A stretch of DNA of 64,000 nucleotides from Neoceratodus forsteri (taxonomy: Eukaryota; Chordata; Ceratodontiformes; Ceratodontidae): the NCBI GenBank assembly GCA_016271365.2, contig CM057456.1, positions 661,939,501-662,003,500 on the forward strand, written 5' to 3'. Made by a program: the position numbers and the translations under genes. The notes beneath the pieces are model-generated. The model worked only from the letters and a program-made list of their open reading frames with translations. It searched no databases and was not told the origin of the DNA. Below are positions 20,200 to 33,110 of this stretch, piece after piece. The first letter of the stretch is position 1. Each line of letters begins with the position of its first letter.

Positions 20200-22594
20200 C
20201 TCCCTCTGACGATTGATGATGATGGAACAAATGGAAGCTAGGGTTCAGATTTTGTGTCCATTGCTGGCAGAAGATGTCCATCTCTAACCCACACGACATG
20301 TGCCCTGTACTGCCTGGGCCAGCAACATGATGTGACCATGTGTGAGCTCTGCTTAAGTATGCTTTCTGGGTCCCTGGAGGACAGGAAGCTCCAACTCTCA
20401 CTGTGTTGACCTTCAGAACGGGATCCAAAGGACCACCCTTAGGGCTGCAAGAAGGCATCTGGTGCAGACAGTTTGGATGATTAATTTGCGGCCCTTGAGG
20501 AGAAAGCAGTTGCAGCCACTGCAGGAATCCCCTCGGTCTCAGTGCTGTTCCCTGGGGCCAGTGTTGGAGGGTCATTCACTGGTGAGTTCTGGGAGATATG
20601 TCTGGCCATTCAGATCTTGTGGGAGAGCCCTGCCCCCCCACCATGATACAAAGAGTAAGTGCCACCAGTGCTGGTCTTGGGACTGAGAGCGATCACAGTC
20701 CTCTCAGTTCCTCAACTCGCCGACCACTCGACAGCTAAGTGCTTCTCGGCTTGGGGGCAGGTCGGGCAGATCGAGGGCTGTTTGGTTCCCCCATCAAGCC
20801 AATCAACTCCAACTCTGGTCCAGCAGGCCACTGAGATCTTTCTCAAGCCTGTCGACCAGTTGTCAGACAAGGTCAGTAATTTTGTCTCCCTTACCCCAGT
20901 GCTCCCAGTCCTCGGGATGTGGTCCAGTCCAGCCCTCTGGGAGCAGCCTCTACCAGATGTCAGTTCTTCTGTGTCTATGTTGCTGAATGGGGGCAGACAT
21001 GTGGTTTAAAGCAACCTGATGAAAGGCCCTTCTTGCTTTCGACAGGCCGGTCAGAGTCAAGATCGTGATCAGGGTATTTCCTCTCTCAATCCCACTCAAC
21101 CAGGAGGCATCACCATTGAAGTTTCTCTTCCTCCTCATCCTTGGGTGAGAAGAGGCACCACCACATAATGTGCCAGTGCTAGAAGGAGCTCCTCTGGCAA
21201 TAGCTGATCATTGCTAAACAGGGTAGGGCTCAACCCCCCTGAGTCATCGGTCTCCTGGCTTTTGCCAGTGTTACCCCACTGGCCAACACTATGCAGGTGC
21301 AACCTGCAGCTACTTCTCTACCTCTTTGGGTGGAGCCACCACCACCGCAGCCAGACATGAGTGCTCTAACTATGGAGGCCAGCTGCTTAGCCGCTGACTT
21401 GCCAGGCCAGTTGTCAATGAGGATCACCCCAGAAGAGGATATCAGGAGGTCCGTGGCAAGAAACAGCCAAGAGCCATCTTTGAGGAGTCCTTGGACGATT
21501 CTGATCTGGAGTCCATAGCCTCCTGTGGGACTCCCTCGTTGAATGCTGCTCAGTCAGGGAACTTTCCACTGAACATGACCCGGTGTCCTTCAGGGTATTT
21601 CTTTGACTCATCTCGTTTCCACTTGAGCCAGTCCAAAAGAAGTCTACGGACCCCTTCATAGACATTTTGGAGCTTGATGAATCCCCCAAGGTTGTCTTCC
21701 CTATGGCTGAGGCCATTTTGGGTCTGGCCTTGGAGCTTTTGGAGCATCCAGCCCCACACTGTCTGCCTACATGATCTGCAAGTATGCAGTCCCCATGGGT
21801 TCCCTCTCAGGGTTCTTGGCCTGCTCCTCCAAAGAGGTGTTGGTCACGGATTCAGTGTTCCATAAATCCAGACACCAGGGGGATGTGGACAAACCTCCGG
21901 ACAAGAAGTCCTGCAAAACTGACCATGCCAGTAAAATGGTGTATGCTGTGGCATCTCTGGGTCTCCATCAGGCTACCATGCTATGATGTTGGCCAACTTC
22001 AGTCACTTCCTGATGGGAGTGTTTGATGTAGTCCTCCCTCACCTCCCTGTTCAACAACAGTTAGTGATGAACTTCGTCAGGGACCAGGGTCAATCGCTGG
22101 CTAAATACCAGCTCCAGATAGCCTTGGACATGGGTGAGTCTTGAGCCCATGTTGTGACAGTTACTGACCCCATGCGTTGCAGGGACTTGTTGCGTTTGTC
22201 CAGCTTCACAGCTGACATCCAACACAATCTAGCTGATGTCCCTTTTTTGGCACTGGCCCCTTTGGCCTTGGGGTGGAAGGACATCTCACCCACATTGAGA
22301 AGTCCAAAACCACCCTAGATTCTGGGACATTATCCCAGAAGGACCAGAAAAAAGAGGCTCAAGAAGCAGGCCTTCCAGCTGGCACCCTAAACCCAAGTTG
22401 TGGGACCAGGGGCCAAGAAAAGGGAGGGGGTCTGAGGTAGTGATGCTCATCTGGAAGCAGTCACCTGCGCCCCTGCAAAACCTGCCCAGTGACCAGTTTG
22501 GGGGGGGCATCGTCCTGTCTATGCCTGCTCTCCTGGTCGGAGGCTGGCTTCGACACTTCTTGTCACGTTGGTGCACTATTACAGTGGACAAGTG
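20200..22594 (+). pseudogene. E3 gag-like remnant
   Basis: The CLG-x2-H-x4-C motif is readable at about 20299-20352 as CLGQQHDVTMCELC. Further on, YAVPMGSLSGF (about 21783-21815) and a DVPFLAL-type segment (about 22230-22270) align to the C-terminal third of the E2 and E7 gag. Multiple stops and frameshifts make it non-functional. Confidence 0.75.
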
Positions 22595-23181
22595 TTTTTT
22601 TGTGGGGGGGGTTTGTGATTCTTTTTATCGCCTCCAGACGCTAGAACTCTCTCTCTGGCTACTCTGATGACGTGCCACTTCTATCACTCACTGTGATCCC
22701 ACCTCCTCAAGGGCATTACTTTCTCCTCACTGTGCACCCCTGGCCCCAGGGTCTGCAAGGAGATTGAAGGGGCAGAGGTGGAGATCCAGTATTTGACATG
22801 TGGCTACGAGTACCGAGAGCTGTCGCCTATCGGGGCTGGAGGGGTTATCTTGTGTTACGCCCCAGGCGTGGGACATGCAGTGCCACCCAGCTCGTGACGT
22901 GGATGCTCCCACCCACATCTGGAGGGCAGCTGCCCAACATCTTCCCCCTGCGTGCAAGCCCTTGTGTGTCGCAGTGCCACCGGTCTCCATCGGGGGTCGC
23001 TGCAATGCCAGGCTGACCCTGGATCCCTCCCCGAGAGAGAGTAGTCCTCCAGACACTCGATCCTCTCTCTCTCTCTCTCCTGCCGACCCCCGGCGAGCCA
23101 GGCTCGTTCTTGAACCCGGGTCGCCTGTGTGGCACAAGGTATAGCGTCCAGCGCCTCAACCCTCCATGCCACTGGGCCAGC
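22595..23181 (-). mobile_element. SINE-c copy 1: long tRNA-headed retroposon (587 bp)
   Basis: On the minus strand it opens with a tRNA-like head (GGCCCAGTGGCATGG as A-box region, ACCCGGGTTCAAG as B-box region, 23181 down to about 23105) and ends AAAAAGAATCACAAA plus an A/C-rich tail. GACAAGTG is duplicated at 22587-22594 and 23182-23189. It splits the reverse transcriptase of E3 exactly within the segment equivalent to TTACCACGGACAGGTGGG in E2. A GA-rich run lies near 23063-23080. Confidence 0.85.
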
Positions 23182-23189
23182 GACAAGTG

Positions 23190-23524
23190 GGTGTTTGAAC
23201 ATAGTGGGCAGGGGATTGCCCCTGGACTTTGAGGCTCTCCTACCTTGCCACTTCCATGTGTCTCAAGAGTCTAGAGTGTCACTGGACCCTTCGTCCACCC
23301 TTCAGGAGGACATTGCTCAACTCATTGCAAAAGGAGCCGTAACCCATGCCCAAATGCCTTGGTCAGTCAGGGTTATATGTCCAGGTGCTTTCTGGTTCTG
23401 AAACGGATTTGGGGCTGGTGCCCCATATGGGATCTGCATGATCTGAACCAGTTTATATAGAAACACAAGTTTTAGATGGTCACTCTGAATTAGTTTATTC
23501 CATCACTGGAGCAGAACATGTGGT
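23190..23524 (+). pseudogene. E3 reverse transcriptase fragment (resumes at 29352)
   Basis: Degraded matches to the E2 enzyme: a GGGCTGGTGCCCCAT stretch (the GW-PI-DLHDLN block) near 23412-23445 and SLEQNMWF near 23500-23524, where E4 interrupts the codons for WFCSLDLQD. Confidence 0.8.
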
Positions 23525-23829
23525 TTTAGGATCGTGGATATGTTGTTCATCCACACTTCTTGGCAGGTACCTTGCCACTTTAAGATGAGCCGGAAAGTCT
23601 TCAGGCTGGTCCTTCCCACCGACTCTAGTGGTATAACCCTCGGCTTTGCCCCATGAGGCCAGATCTTCCTTTCCGCTGGAAGATGCAGGTTGCCTCCTTC
23701 GTGCTCTCGCATTTTGTAGGCCCTGGCTTCAAAACCTTCAGTTATTCAAAAAATTCAACTCGTTGGCGATCTCAATTCTTTCACGATCTTGGAAGATAAG
23801 TCTTCCCCTGGATTTCACTGGTATCCGTA

Positions 23830-26072
23830 CAGCCAGATGATGTACCGCACTGATCCGCATGTGTTTGCTGCCTAGGTGTCGGCCATGACACCACGACTTG
23901 CGAGTTTTGCCTTGCGTTCCAGCCTAACATCCTCGAAGTCCGTCTTGCATGCCTTAAGCTGCGGAGACCCGAAAAATGGAATCCACTGGTGAAATCCAAG
24001 GAGGCCCAGTGGGCGGTTTCCACGGCCATGGGATCCGCCGAGCAATTGGAAAGCATGCAGGTCTTCGGGAGGATGCAGCTCATGCCGCTATATCTTCCTC
24101 CTGGAGTTTCTTTGTTCTGCTGAATCTGGGTTCCACCTTCTTGGGTTCCTCCTGAGAGTTGTACCAGTCTCTCCCTACTAAAGATGAGGGCCCGGCGGGC
24201 AGGCAGTCCTCTCGCTCCCATAAAAAGGATCATCTTCGGCTCAACAGATGTTCTTGGGATCAGGAGAGATCTCGATCCCAGGAACCGGCTGTTTCGGCCT
24301 CAGTCAAAATTGCCTCTTCAGACAACGACCTCTTGGCTCTGCCGACTGGCCAGTCAACCGAAGAGTCGGTCAAAGATGTCGAGATTATTCTCAACCCGGT
24401 CGACCCCTTGTCGCCGACTCCGGCTGATGACTCCCTCGCTTGGACTCCAGTCCTTGTTTTCCCTGACGAGGAGTCCCAGCCTGCTGGGAACCCTGTTGAG
24501 CAAGTGGTCCCTGACCCCGGGAAGTCACAGGTCCCGCCGGTGTCTCCCAAGTGACCTAGTCAGCCTGCCCAATCTCGATCAAGGTCTTGGACCCCCTCGT
24601 CTGAAAGGCCGAAGAAGGGTCATAAGCACGCTAAAGAAGGCAGCCATCGGTGCGTCGTCCTCGGATGAGGAGAGGCTCCAGCGGAAACTACGTCGGCACT
24701 ACGAGGATCTCATGTGGCAACAGCTCATTCTTGCCAGGCATAAGCCTTCTCCGGCTCCTACCCCAGCCATTACTTGGCTCTCGCCTCCCAGGCCGAAGCC
24801 TACTCCTCTGGAGCCTATCATATTGGTTCCTCTGCCCGCAGAGCCGGCATAAGCCAGTCTCTCCACCTATTTTGGTGGAACTTCCGCCCAAGCAGCCTGT
24901 GGGAGGGGTTCCTTCTAAGGAAGCTAGGCCAGACACTGGGCTTCCCGGCATCTCTGTCACTGTTAACCCGGGCGCCCCAGTGAGCCAGAGGACCTGAGGC
25001 GGAGAACTGTTGTATCCGGATGCTCAGTTTGGATGAAACTGGTCTCCATTATCATCCAGGGCATGGTGAATCATCTGGTGGGCTTGAGACGGACGAAGGT
25101 CCTTCGACCTTTCAGGGCATTCTTTGCTTCATCTCTGAATTCACAAAGATGCCCCTTGAACCCATCCAAAAAAAAGGTGGAGTACCCTCTCACTGACATC
25201 CTCAAGCGAGGGGATACACCGACTGAAGCCTTTCCCATGGCTGAGGCCATTGTGGGCCTGGCCTTAGAACTTTGGCAGCATCCTGCCTCCTGTCCAGCTC
25301 CATCTGCCCGTATGGCCCACAAATATGCGGTGCCCATGGGGTCCCTTGTGGGGGTTCACAGAGCACCCTTCGGCTGAGAGCCTTGTGACCGCCTATGTTG
25401 AGGCATACTGGTAGTTCTACCGATACCATCAGACCTTCTGAGAAGGAATCCAATATTTGGACCACTGTACTCATAAGGTCTATGCGGACTTGTCCTTGGG
25501 CTTCCATTAGGCAAGCTCAGCCGTCGTCATGGCATACTTCTCCCATGCCCTTCTGGGTTCTTTGGATGAAGTCCTCCCCCCACCTCCCTGCGGACTTGCA
25601 GACCACGGTCAAGCAGGTTCGGGACCAGAGTCATGCTTTTGCTAAGCTACAGCTCCAGATGGCCCTGGAAATTGGGGATTCTTGTGCCCATTCGTTGGCA
25701 GCCACAGTTGTCTCCTGCGGTAGGACTTGGCTGAGGCTCTCTTCCTTTCCGGTGGATGCTCTGCACAAACTAGCTGATGTGCCTTTCCTGGGCACCGATC
25801 TCTTCGGCCAAGGTGTGGTTTGTCATCTTCAGCGCATCGAGCAGTCCAATGACACCTTGGATGCCACTTCTGCTAAAGGTTCTTCTAGTTCCAAAAAGCA
25901 GCAGAAGAAGAAGCCTTTTTGTAACTCTTCGCTCGAGGCTCAGCAGCCTTCCTTTCATAGAGGTCAGCAGCAACAGCAGCAGACTCACGCTTGGTGCCCC
26001 AAGCCCAGGCCCACCTGGGCCTGTAAAGGAGGCCGGGGTTCAGGCCCTGGACCCTCCAAGCCTGACCAATGA
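23830..26072 (+). pseudogene. E4 gag-like ORF, frameshifted
   Basis: The N-terminal motif CLGVGHDTTTCEFC is encoded near 23862-23912 out of frame with downstream parts. The middle (24159-24554) is Ser/Pro-rich. The C-terminal part (25395-26072) is one open frame with TVKQVRDQSHAFAKLQ, DVPFLGTDLFGQGVVCHL and a Gln-rich tail. Several frame changes occur at about 24550-25400. Confidence 0.8.
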
Positions 26073-27986
26073 TGGGGTAGGGGCTCCCACCCCTACTCCC
26101 ATCACGCCAGCTCGGTCCTCCCATGGGGAGCCAGTTCCACCACTTCCTTTCTGCCTGGTCCGCTGTTACCAGGACAGGTGGGTTCTAGAAGTGGTCAGTC
26201 AGGGGCTGCCTCTGGAATTCAAGCAGTACCCTCCAAGCCGAGTCCACGCTCCACAGGAGGAAAGGGTATCCAGCCACACTCAGTTGGCTCTCTGCGACAG
26301 CATCGCTCAGCTTCTCCTCCTCGAGGCAGTTGCCCAAGTGCCGGATCTTCTGCCAGACCCAGGGTTCATCTCCAGGTACTTCCGGGTCCCAAAGCAGATG
26401 AGGGGCTGGTGCCCCATTCTAGATCTGCACTATCTGAATCAATATCTCAGGCCTCGCACCTTCAGGATGGTAACTCTGTCCCAGATCATACCATCCCTGG
26501 CACAAAACATGTGGTTCTGCTGATTGCATCTCCAGGACACGTTCTTTTACGTCCCAATCTGTCCGTCCCACCAGTGGTTCCTCCACTTCCGAGCAGAGCG
26601 AATCCTTTATGAGTTCCGAGCCATGCCATTCGGCCTGTCATCTGCCCTTCGGGTCTTCACCAAATGTCAGTGGTGGCAGCCCATCTCAGGCGTCAGCGGG
26701 GTAAGGATTTACCCCTACCTCGACAATTGGCTCTTGGCAGGTTCCACCCAAAAAGAGGTGGAGAGGTCCAAGGATCTGGCCCTCCAGACCTGCTTCCAAC
26801 TTGGCTTCCTGATCAACGAGGCCAAGTCGGGGCTCGTGCCGTCTCAGGTGATGTGTTTCATCGGGGCAGAGTTTGACTGTCGTCAAAACAGAGCTCAGCT
26901 CCCGCAGGACAGGGCAGAGGTTCTTTTCTCCTTTGCCCTATCATTCCTGGTTGAGCAATTGCACCCTGCCCAGGACTTTCTGTGCCTTCTGGGTTACATG
27001 GCGGCATGCATGTCCGTGGTCCGGTGGCGCATGCGCCCCCTCCAGTGGGAGCTGGCCACCCAGTGGACTCAGCATCATGGTCATTTTGACCAGCTGATCA
27101 CTCTGACCCAGAAGATGTGGGATGCTCTCCAATGGTGGACTGTTCCTAACTGGTTGCAGGAAGTGATCCTGTTTGTCTGCCCCGAGCCGACAGTCATCCT
27201 CGCAACCAGTGCCTCTCTCATGGGCTGGGGAGCCCACACTGGGGAGAACAGGGCCCATGGCTTCTGGAGCCCTGAGGAGTCCCGTTATCACATCAATCTG
27301 TTGGAGCTCAGAGCAGTCAGACTGGCACTGTCAGCTTTCGCTCCTCAGCTTTGGGGTCAAGTGGTTCAAGTCCGAGACAGACAATACCACGACCATGTAC
27401 TGCTGCAACAAGCAGGGCAGCATGCATTCGCATCTGCTTTGCAAAGAAGCACTCCACATCTGGACCCTCGTGAGCTGACTGGAGGCGGATATCCTAGCCA
27501 CCCACGTGGCAGGAGCCTTGAATCAACTGGCGGTTGCACTCGGCTGCATAGGCGAGACATCCCACGAGTGGTCTCTTTATCCAGAGGTAGCTTACAGCCT
27601 GTTCTCCTGCTGGGGCAAACTATTGGTGGACCTGTTTGCCTTCCGGAAAAACACCAAGCTGAGGCTGTTTCATGCCCGCCCCCCCTCCGCAGGGCTCACT
27701 GCAGGTGGATGCCTTCTCAAGGCCATGGACCCGAGGCCTCTTCTACACCTTCCTTCCATTTCCCTTGATTCACAGGGTGCTCCCCAAGGTGAGGAGGGAC
27801 AAGGCACAGGTGATTCTTGTAGCCCCAGACTGGCCACGCCAGTTCTGGTACCCAGATCTCAGCCTCAGAAACAGGCCACCAGAGCAGCTTTCAGCACTCC
27901 CGGACCTGATCTCAATCAACCAGGGGAAGATATTCTATCTGGACCTTCAATTCCTGCACCTCACTGCCTGGTACCTGAGCGGCTAG
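26073..27986 (+). pseudogene. E4 pol: reverse transcriptase, RNase H, methyltransferase-like region
   Basis: Reverse transcriptase is open from about 26100 to a TGA at 26521 and then continues in the same frame. It contains SRYFRVPKQMRGWCPILDL, MPFGLSSALRVFTK and the catalytic box YPYLDNWLL (about 26710), where the second aspartate is Asn. RNase H begins at ASLMGWGAHTGENRAHG (about 27210) and is frameshifted near 27370. The later domain (FPLIHRVLPKVRRDKAQVIL and APDWPRQFWYPDL) ends at 27986, overlapping the recombinase frame as in E2. Confidence 0.85.
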
Positions 27987-29003
27987 AGTTTCAGGCTTTG
28001 GGTCTTTCCAAGGATGTCCTTACAGTGGTGGAGGCATCCAGAAAGGAATCAACCATGAAATGTTACACCTTCAAATGGAAAAGGTTTTGCATTTTGTGTC
28101 AGGGCAAGGGCCTGGACCCTCTGTCTTGTCCAGTTGCTAACATTCTGGACTACCTTTAGTCTCTCTTCAAAGGGGGTCTTCGGTCATCGACCCTTAGGAT
28201 GCACCTGGCAGCCATCTCTGCATACTGGGCACAGGCCGGTCAGCCAACGGTGCAGGAGACAGTGATCGGGCTTGTTTTCAAAGGCCTGGATCACATGTCC
28301 CCTCCTGTGCGTGAACGTCCACCTCTGTGGCATCTACTGCTGGTACTGGCAAAACTCATGGGCAAGCCATTTGAACCAGTGCACAAGTGTGAGCTGTCCC
28401 ACTTGTTGTGGAAGATGGCCTTCCTGGTGGCTTTCACATCTGCCAGAAGGACAGGGGAGCTCCAGGCACTCTCAGTGGTCTCCCCTTATGTGGTCTTCCA
28501 CAGGGACAAGATTGTCCTGCATCCTCACCCAAAATTCCTTCCAAAGGTGGTGTCAGAGTTTCACCTTAACCAGGTGTTAACTCTGCCGATGTACTTACCC
28601 TAATTACACCTCAGAGGCCGAATGCAGGCTCTATACTTTGGCCCTGAGATGGGCCCTCTCCTATTATAAGGAGAGGATGACGGAAACTCAGGGAGAGGTT
28701 CGCCAGCTGTTTGTCACCTACACTGAAGCTGCTTCTGGCAGACCTGCAGCAAAGTGGACAATTGTAAGGTGGATCACATCTTGCATAAATCTGTATTATG
28801 AGTTGGCGGGCAAGGAGCCTCCCAAAGGGATAAGAGCTCATTCTACCCACCATACTGCTGCATCGGTGGCTGCTTCCAGGGACATCCCCATACAGGAAAT
28901 CTGTCAGGCTGCTACTTGGAAGACCGCAAGCACCTTCATTACCCATTACCACATCGACCTTGAGTCATGCCGGGATGCTGATTTTGGGGCCTCAGTTCAT
29001 TAA
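27987..29003 (+). pseudogene. E4 tyrosine recombinase, three-way broken
   Basis: Core-binding part ends at a TAG at 28157 where E2 has Trp. The middle segment carries TSARRTGELQA (first catalytic Arg) and a frameshift near 28600. The last segment has ICQAATWK and the catalytic Tyr (THYHIDLES), but the HxxR box reads HSTHH, so the second arginine is lost. Inactive. Confidence 0.85.
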
Positions 29004-29077
29004 TCTCTGTTTTCCGAGTAGGGGCTGTGCGCCTTGCCTCCCTCCTCCCAGAAAACTGCTAGGAGTCTGCCAAGAAG

Positions 29078-29168
29078 TGTGGATGAACAACATATCCATG
29101 ATCCTAGAAGAACAGGTTACTTGCCTGTAACAATAGCTCTAGGAGTGGCATATGTTGTTCATCCACAC
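29078..29168 (+). repeat. E4 internal complementary region
   Basis: Two arms complementary to the left end (GGATGAACAACATATCCATG) and the right end (AACAGGTTACTTGCCTG) of E4 meet at AGAAGAACAGG. Confidence 0.9.
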
Positions 29169-29351
29169 AGACACACTGACTTTCCCGGCTCCGACATCAT
29201 GGGGCAGAGTCGAGGGTTATACCACCCGGGTGGGTAGGAGGAGCCAGCTTGAAGACTTTCCGGCTCAAGTGGCAAGGTACCTACCAAGAAGTGTGGATTA
29301 ACAACATATACCACTCCTAGAACTACTGTCCCAGGCGAGTACCCTGTTCTT

Positions 29352-30773
29352 CTGCTCCCTAGACCTCCAGGATGTGTTTTTCCACATTTCCATTCGTCCA
29401 TTCCACCACCGTTACCTTGGGTTTTGAGTGGAAGGGGTCCTGTACCATTTCCAGGTCAAGTACTTTGGCCTCTCCTCAGTGCTCAGGGTCTTCACCAAAT
29501 GCAAGGAAGTGGTAGCAGCCCACCTGTGCTGCCTAGATGTCAGAGTGTTACCCCTACCTGGACAACTGGCTGTTATTCAGTCCATCCAGAGTCCTTGGAA
29601 AGCTCCAGAGATTTGGCTGTCCAGACTTGTCGAGGCTTGGGCCTGTTGATCAACCCGGGCAAATTTGAACTGGTACCGAAGCAGATGATAAAGTTCATCA
29701 GGGCAGAACTAGACTCCCTGCAGGCCGAGGCCTGCCTCTCTGTGCACCAGGCACTGGATCTTACTTCCTTTGCCCAATCATTTCTGGTCGTGCTCTCATA
29801 CCCTGCCTGGGCTTTCCTGAGGCTACTGAGGTACATGGTGTCCCGGACCAGCATGGTCCTTTGGGCATGCTAATGGATGCATCACCTCCAGTGGGCGTTG
29901 GACCATAAGTGGTGCTAGTGCCTAGGCCACCTGGACCAGCTGGTCACAGTGACCCAGCTGATGTGGGATGCCATCCAGTGGTGGATGATCCAAGAATACC
30001 TGGAGGAAGCAATCCCATTTGTCCACCCAGAACCAACCGTCATTCCACTGGCCTTGAGTGCCACTCTCTCGCATTGTTTTCCCACTTTCAAGTTCAAAGG
30101 CCTTGATCATCTGTCCCCTCTGGTGTCAAACCACCTCCACCGTGGGACTTCCTGCTGGTATTGGCGATGTTCATCGGCCAAGCCTTTTGAGCTAGTTCAT
30201 AGGTGTGCTATGTTGCACCAGTCATAGAAGCTGTTACATCAGCCAGAAGGATAGTGGAACTCCAGGTGCTCTCGATGGATTCTCCTTACCTGATCTTCCA
30301 CATGGACAAAGTGGTTCTTAGCCCCTACCCTGATGTTCCTGCCAAAGATGGTATCAAGAGTTTCATCTTAACCAAGTGATTAAGTTGCCACTGTGTTTCA
30401 CCAGCCTGTCTTCGGAGGCTGACTGCAGGCTCCATACCCTGGATCTGCAAACACTCTCTAATTATGTGGAACACACAGCTGGAGTGCGGAGATAGGCTTA
30501 CCAGCTGTTTGGTCACTTAAGAAGCCACGCCTGGCAGACCGGCAGCAAAGTGAACGATTGCCAGGTGGACCCCATCTTGCATTGATCTCTACTATTGGTT
30601 GGCTGGTAGTAAGCCTTCCATAGGGCTTAGGGCTCATTTCACCAAACATACTGCTGTCTTGGTGGCTGCTTCCAGAGATGACTCTGTCAAGGAAATCTGC
30701 AGGACAGCTACTTAGAAATCAGCATACAACTACATTTCCCAGTACTGCATTAACTCCCAGGTCATGTCAGGCT
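29352..30773 (+). pseudogene. E3 pol and recombinase remnant, internally deleted
   Basis: It resumes the reverse transcriptase interrupted at 23524 (CTGCTCCCTAGACCTCCAGG), with YFGLSSVLRVFTKCKEVVA and a degraded YLDNW box. It proceeds to the segment before RNase H, then jumps at about 30060-30090 from HPEPTVIPLALSA to FKGLDHLSPLV of the recombinase. RNase H and the following domain are therefore missing. The remaining recombinase is riddled with stops and ends at a SINE insertion. Confidence 0.8.
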
Positions 30774-31259
30774 CTTTTTTTTTTTGTGAATTCTTTTTAT
30801 TTGCTTGAGGTCCAGGGTTTTTCTCCAGGGTACCTGCTCGACTACTGCCTGTACTCCCTGCCTGAAACCTACAGCCTTGGTTTCCACTGGCATCATGGCA
30901 TCTTTGAGTAGGAGCTCTTGCAGCAGGCTGTTACACTTAGGACTATGCCACAGGCACTAGGACCCTCCGGAAAACTTCTCAGCCAACAATACCCAGCAGG
31001 GACCACCCCTGACATTGGCTCCACCCCGATGTCAGCTCTGGTACAAAAGGGGGCGGACCCAGCTCCACCCCAGTTCTTTTCCCGCCACGTCCCATGCACG
31101 TGGAGAGTTCCTGCTCATCTTGGCTTGCCAGCCCAGCTAAAGAACCTAATTTTTTTCACTTAATTGTTTTCTCCACAGTTTCGACGGTTTTCATCGTACC
31201 GACGTATGTCTTTGCCGTCATAGGTCTCCTCATCGGGACCTCACGTCAATAAGTGCAGT

Positions 31260-33110
31260 TGCAGCCGCCAAAGTCCATCTAAAGACGGCCATAGGCAGTG
31301 CATTTTTTGTTTGGGGCCTGAGCACAACACCGCAGCCTGTTCGGCCTATAAGAAGTTCATCAGCCAAACTCAAATCCGCTGTTTGAAGGTCCTAAAAGCG
31401 TACCTGCAGGAATGGAAAATGGATCTGCACACCTCAGAGGAGAAGCAGAAGAAAAAGGATAAATCCAAGCGGTCCCGCGAAAAGGACTGTAGTCGGTCCC
31501 AGCACCGGTCCCGCTTCCATTCGCAGCCTTCTTCCAAGACAGCCTGTGGGTCGACGGGCTCAGGTGAGCATCCAAAGACTAAAGACCAGGCTAAGGCTGG
31601 ACCTTCAGGGGAGAGGCCAGCAAAGTCTAAGGTGACTCCACTAAGGGTCACCATGAAGTCCTCGGAGGTGCAAGCTTCGGCCCTGCCTTCCAAGGCCCCA
31701 GCGTCGCCAGTCAAGAGCGCACCCTCCGAGTCCAAGGACACTCCCGCGCCCCCGGTCGAGATCCTGTCGTTAGTCCCCTTACTGACGCCAGGTGATGGGG
31801 TGATGGATATGGACGCAGCCGGCGAAGGGGCTGCATCACCATCTCCTAAGTCCTCCTCCTCCCCCGGGGCTCAGAAGGAGGCTTTCCTTCTAAGGTTGAT
31901 GTTCCGGGTATTCCATTTCCAGGGAAGGCAGCCTTTGTTTTTTTTTTTGAAAAACTGCCCCGTCACCAGTCCCGGACCCTTCGGGTGAACCACAGCCAGG
32001 AGGTGCTTCTTCCCCAAGGAAGACTCCCGAGAGGCCGCCGCCTACACCTCCTCCTCCCAAGGCTCATTCCCGATCATGGTCCGTAGAGCGACACCGGTGC
32101 TCTACCAGATCGGGTAGCCGACGCTGGGTCAGCTCTTACACCAGGAACCATTCCTGTTCTGCTAGATGGGACTGCTCCCGACGTCAGTCTCCGCTCTGCC
32201 ATCGGTCTTCAGACCGACGTCGGTCGGTGAGCCACCGACGATTGAGTGGGGCTAGCCATAAGGATAGGTCTGGCTACTTGTCACCCAGTAGCCATTCCTC
32301 CTCTTCTTCGTCTTCTACTTCTTCCTTTTTGGGAATTGAGGGTTCTCTGGAAGAGAAGGACCTGCCCCGCTCGCCTCCTGATGATCCCACTTTCATGGAC
32401 ATCATGAGACACATCCAGGCCTCCAGTGAGCGGGACACGGAGGACCTGGATCTGGAACACCGATGTTTGGCTAAGTACCTGAGGCAAAAGGAGCCTAAAC
32501 CCTCGGTAGTGCCTCCTTTGGTGGACACATTCCAAGACCTCACCAGAGTGACCTGGAAGCGTCCGACTTCAGTCCTGGCAGTTCCAAAGAAATCGGACAG
32601 GCTGTGTAGAGCCCCGAGGGATGAACCATTCCTGGCCGAGCACCCTCAGATGGACTCTTCAATTATTACGGCTGCTCATGACAAATCTAAGCAGCCTAAA
32701 CACCTCAGCGCACAGCCTCCCAACCCGGAGTCCCACTACTTGGACCAGGTGGACAAGAAAGTGTATTCTGCCTCCACCTGTTCAGTTAGGTCCCTGAATT
32801 TCCTTACGCATATGGTCGAGTACCAGAATGCGTTATGGGAGCGAGGACAAGAGCTGGTTAATGCCTTGCCAGACTCCGAGAAGAAAACAGAGATTCTGGA
32901 CGTTCTCAAATCGGGCTTGGACGTAGACACACGTTTTGCATGCCTCGTACGACACTGCGAATACAGCAGCCAGAGCTGCAGCGGCAGGTACCTGCCTCAG
33001 GCGCCATTCCTGGTTGAGGGTCTCAGGCTTTCATCAGGATCTGCAGTCCTGCATCTGGGACTTACTGTTCCAGGGTACCATTTTGTTTGAGCAGGAGACG
33101 GAGTCTTTGA
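31260..33110 (+). pseudogene. E5 gag-like ORF, interrupted
   Basis: The N-terminal motif CIFCLGPEHNTAAC is at 31299-31340 and the frame is open to about 31988, with Lys/Ser-rich sequence. A second frame from 32227 to 33090 carries a Ser-rich stretch, then LAKYLRQKEPKPSVVPPLVD and a C-terminal region matching the E6 gag by position. A frame change or stop lies between them near 31988. A further shift near 32930 is shown by the better E2-like reading in another frame. Confidence 0.75.

Larger units (their letters stand above)
23525..29351 (+). mobile_element. E4: full-length DIRS-type retrotransposon (~5.83 kb)
   Basis: The left terminus TTAGGATCGTGGATATG and right terminus ...GAGTACCCTGTTCT match the circle junction encoded in its ICR (29078-29168). 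The flanking DNA is E3 reverse transcriptase on both sides: TGTGGTT before and CTGCTCCCTAGACCTCCAGG after. It is a distinct subfamily from E2/E7 (CTTCTTGGCAGGTACC in the terminal repeat). Gag, pol and recombinase are all interrupted. Confidence 0.93.

Noticed and set aside
22727..23202. Several overlapping antisense frames of 113-136 residues
   Set aside because: They lie entirely within SINE-c copy 1, which is non-coding, and have no conserved protein sequence.
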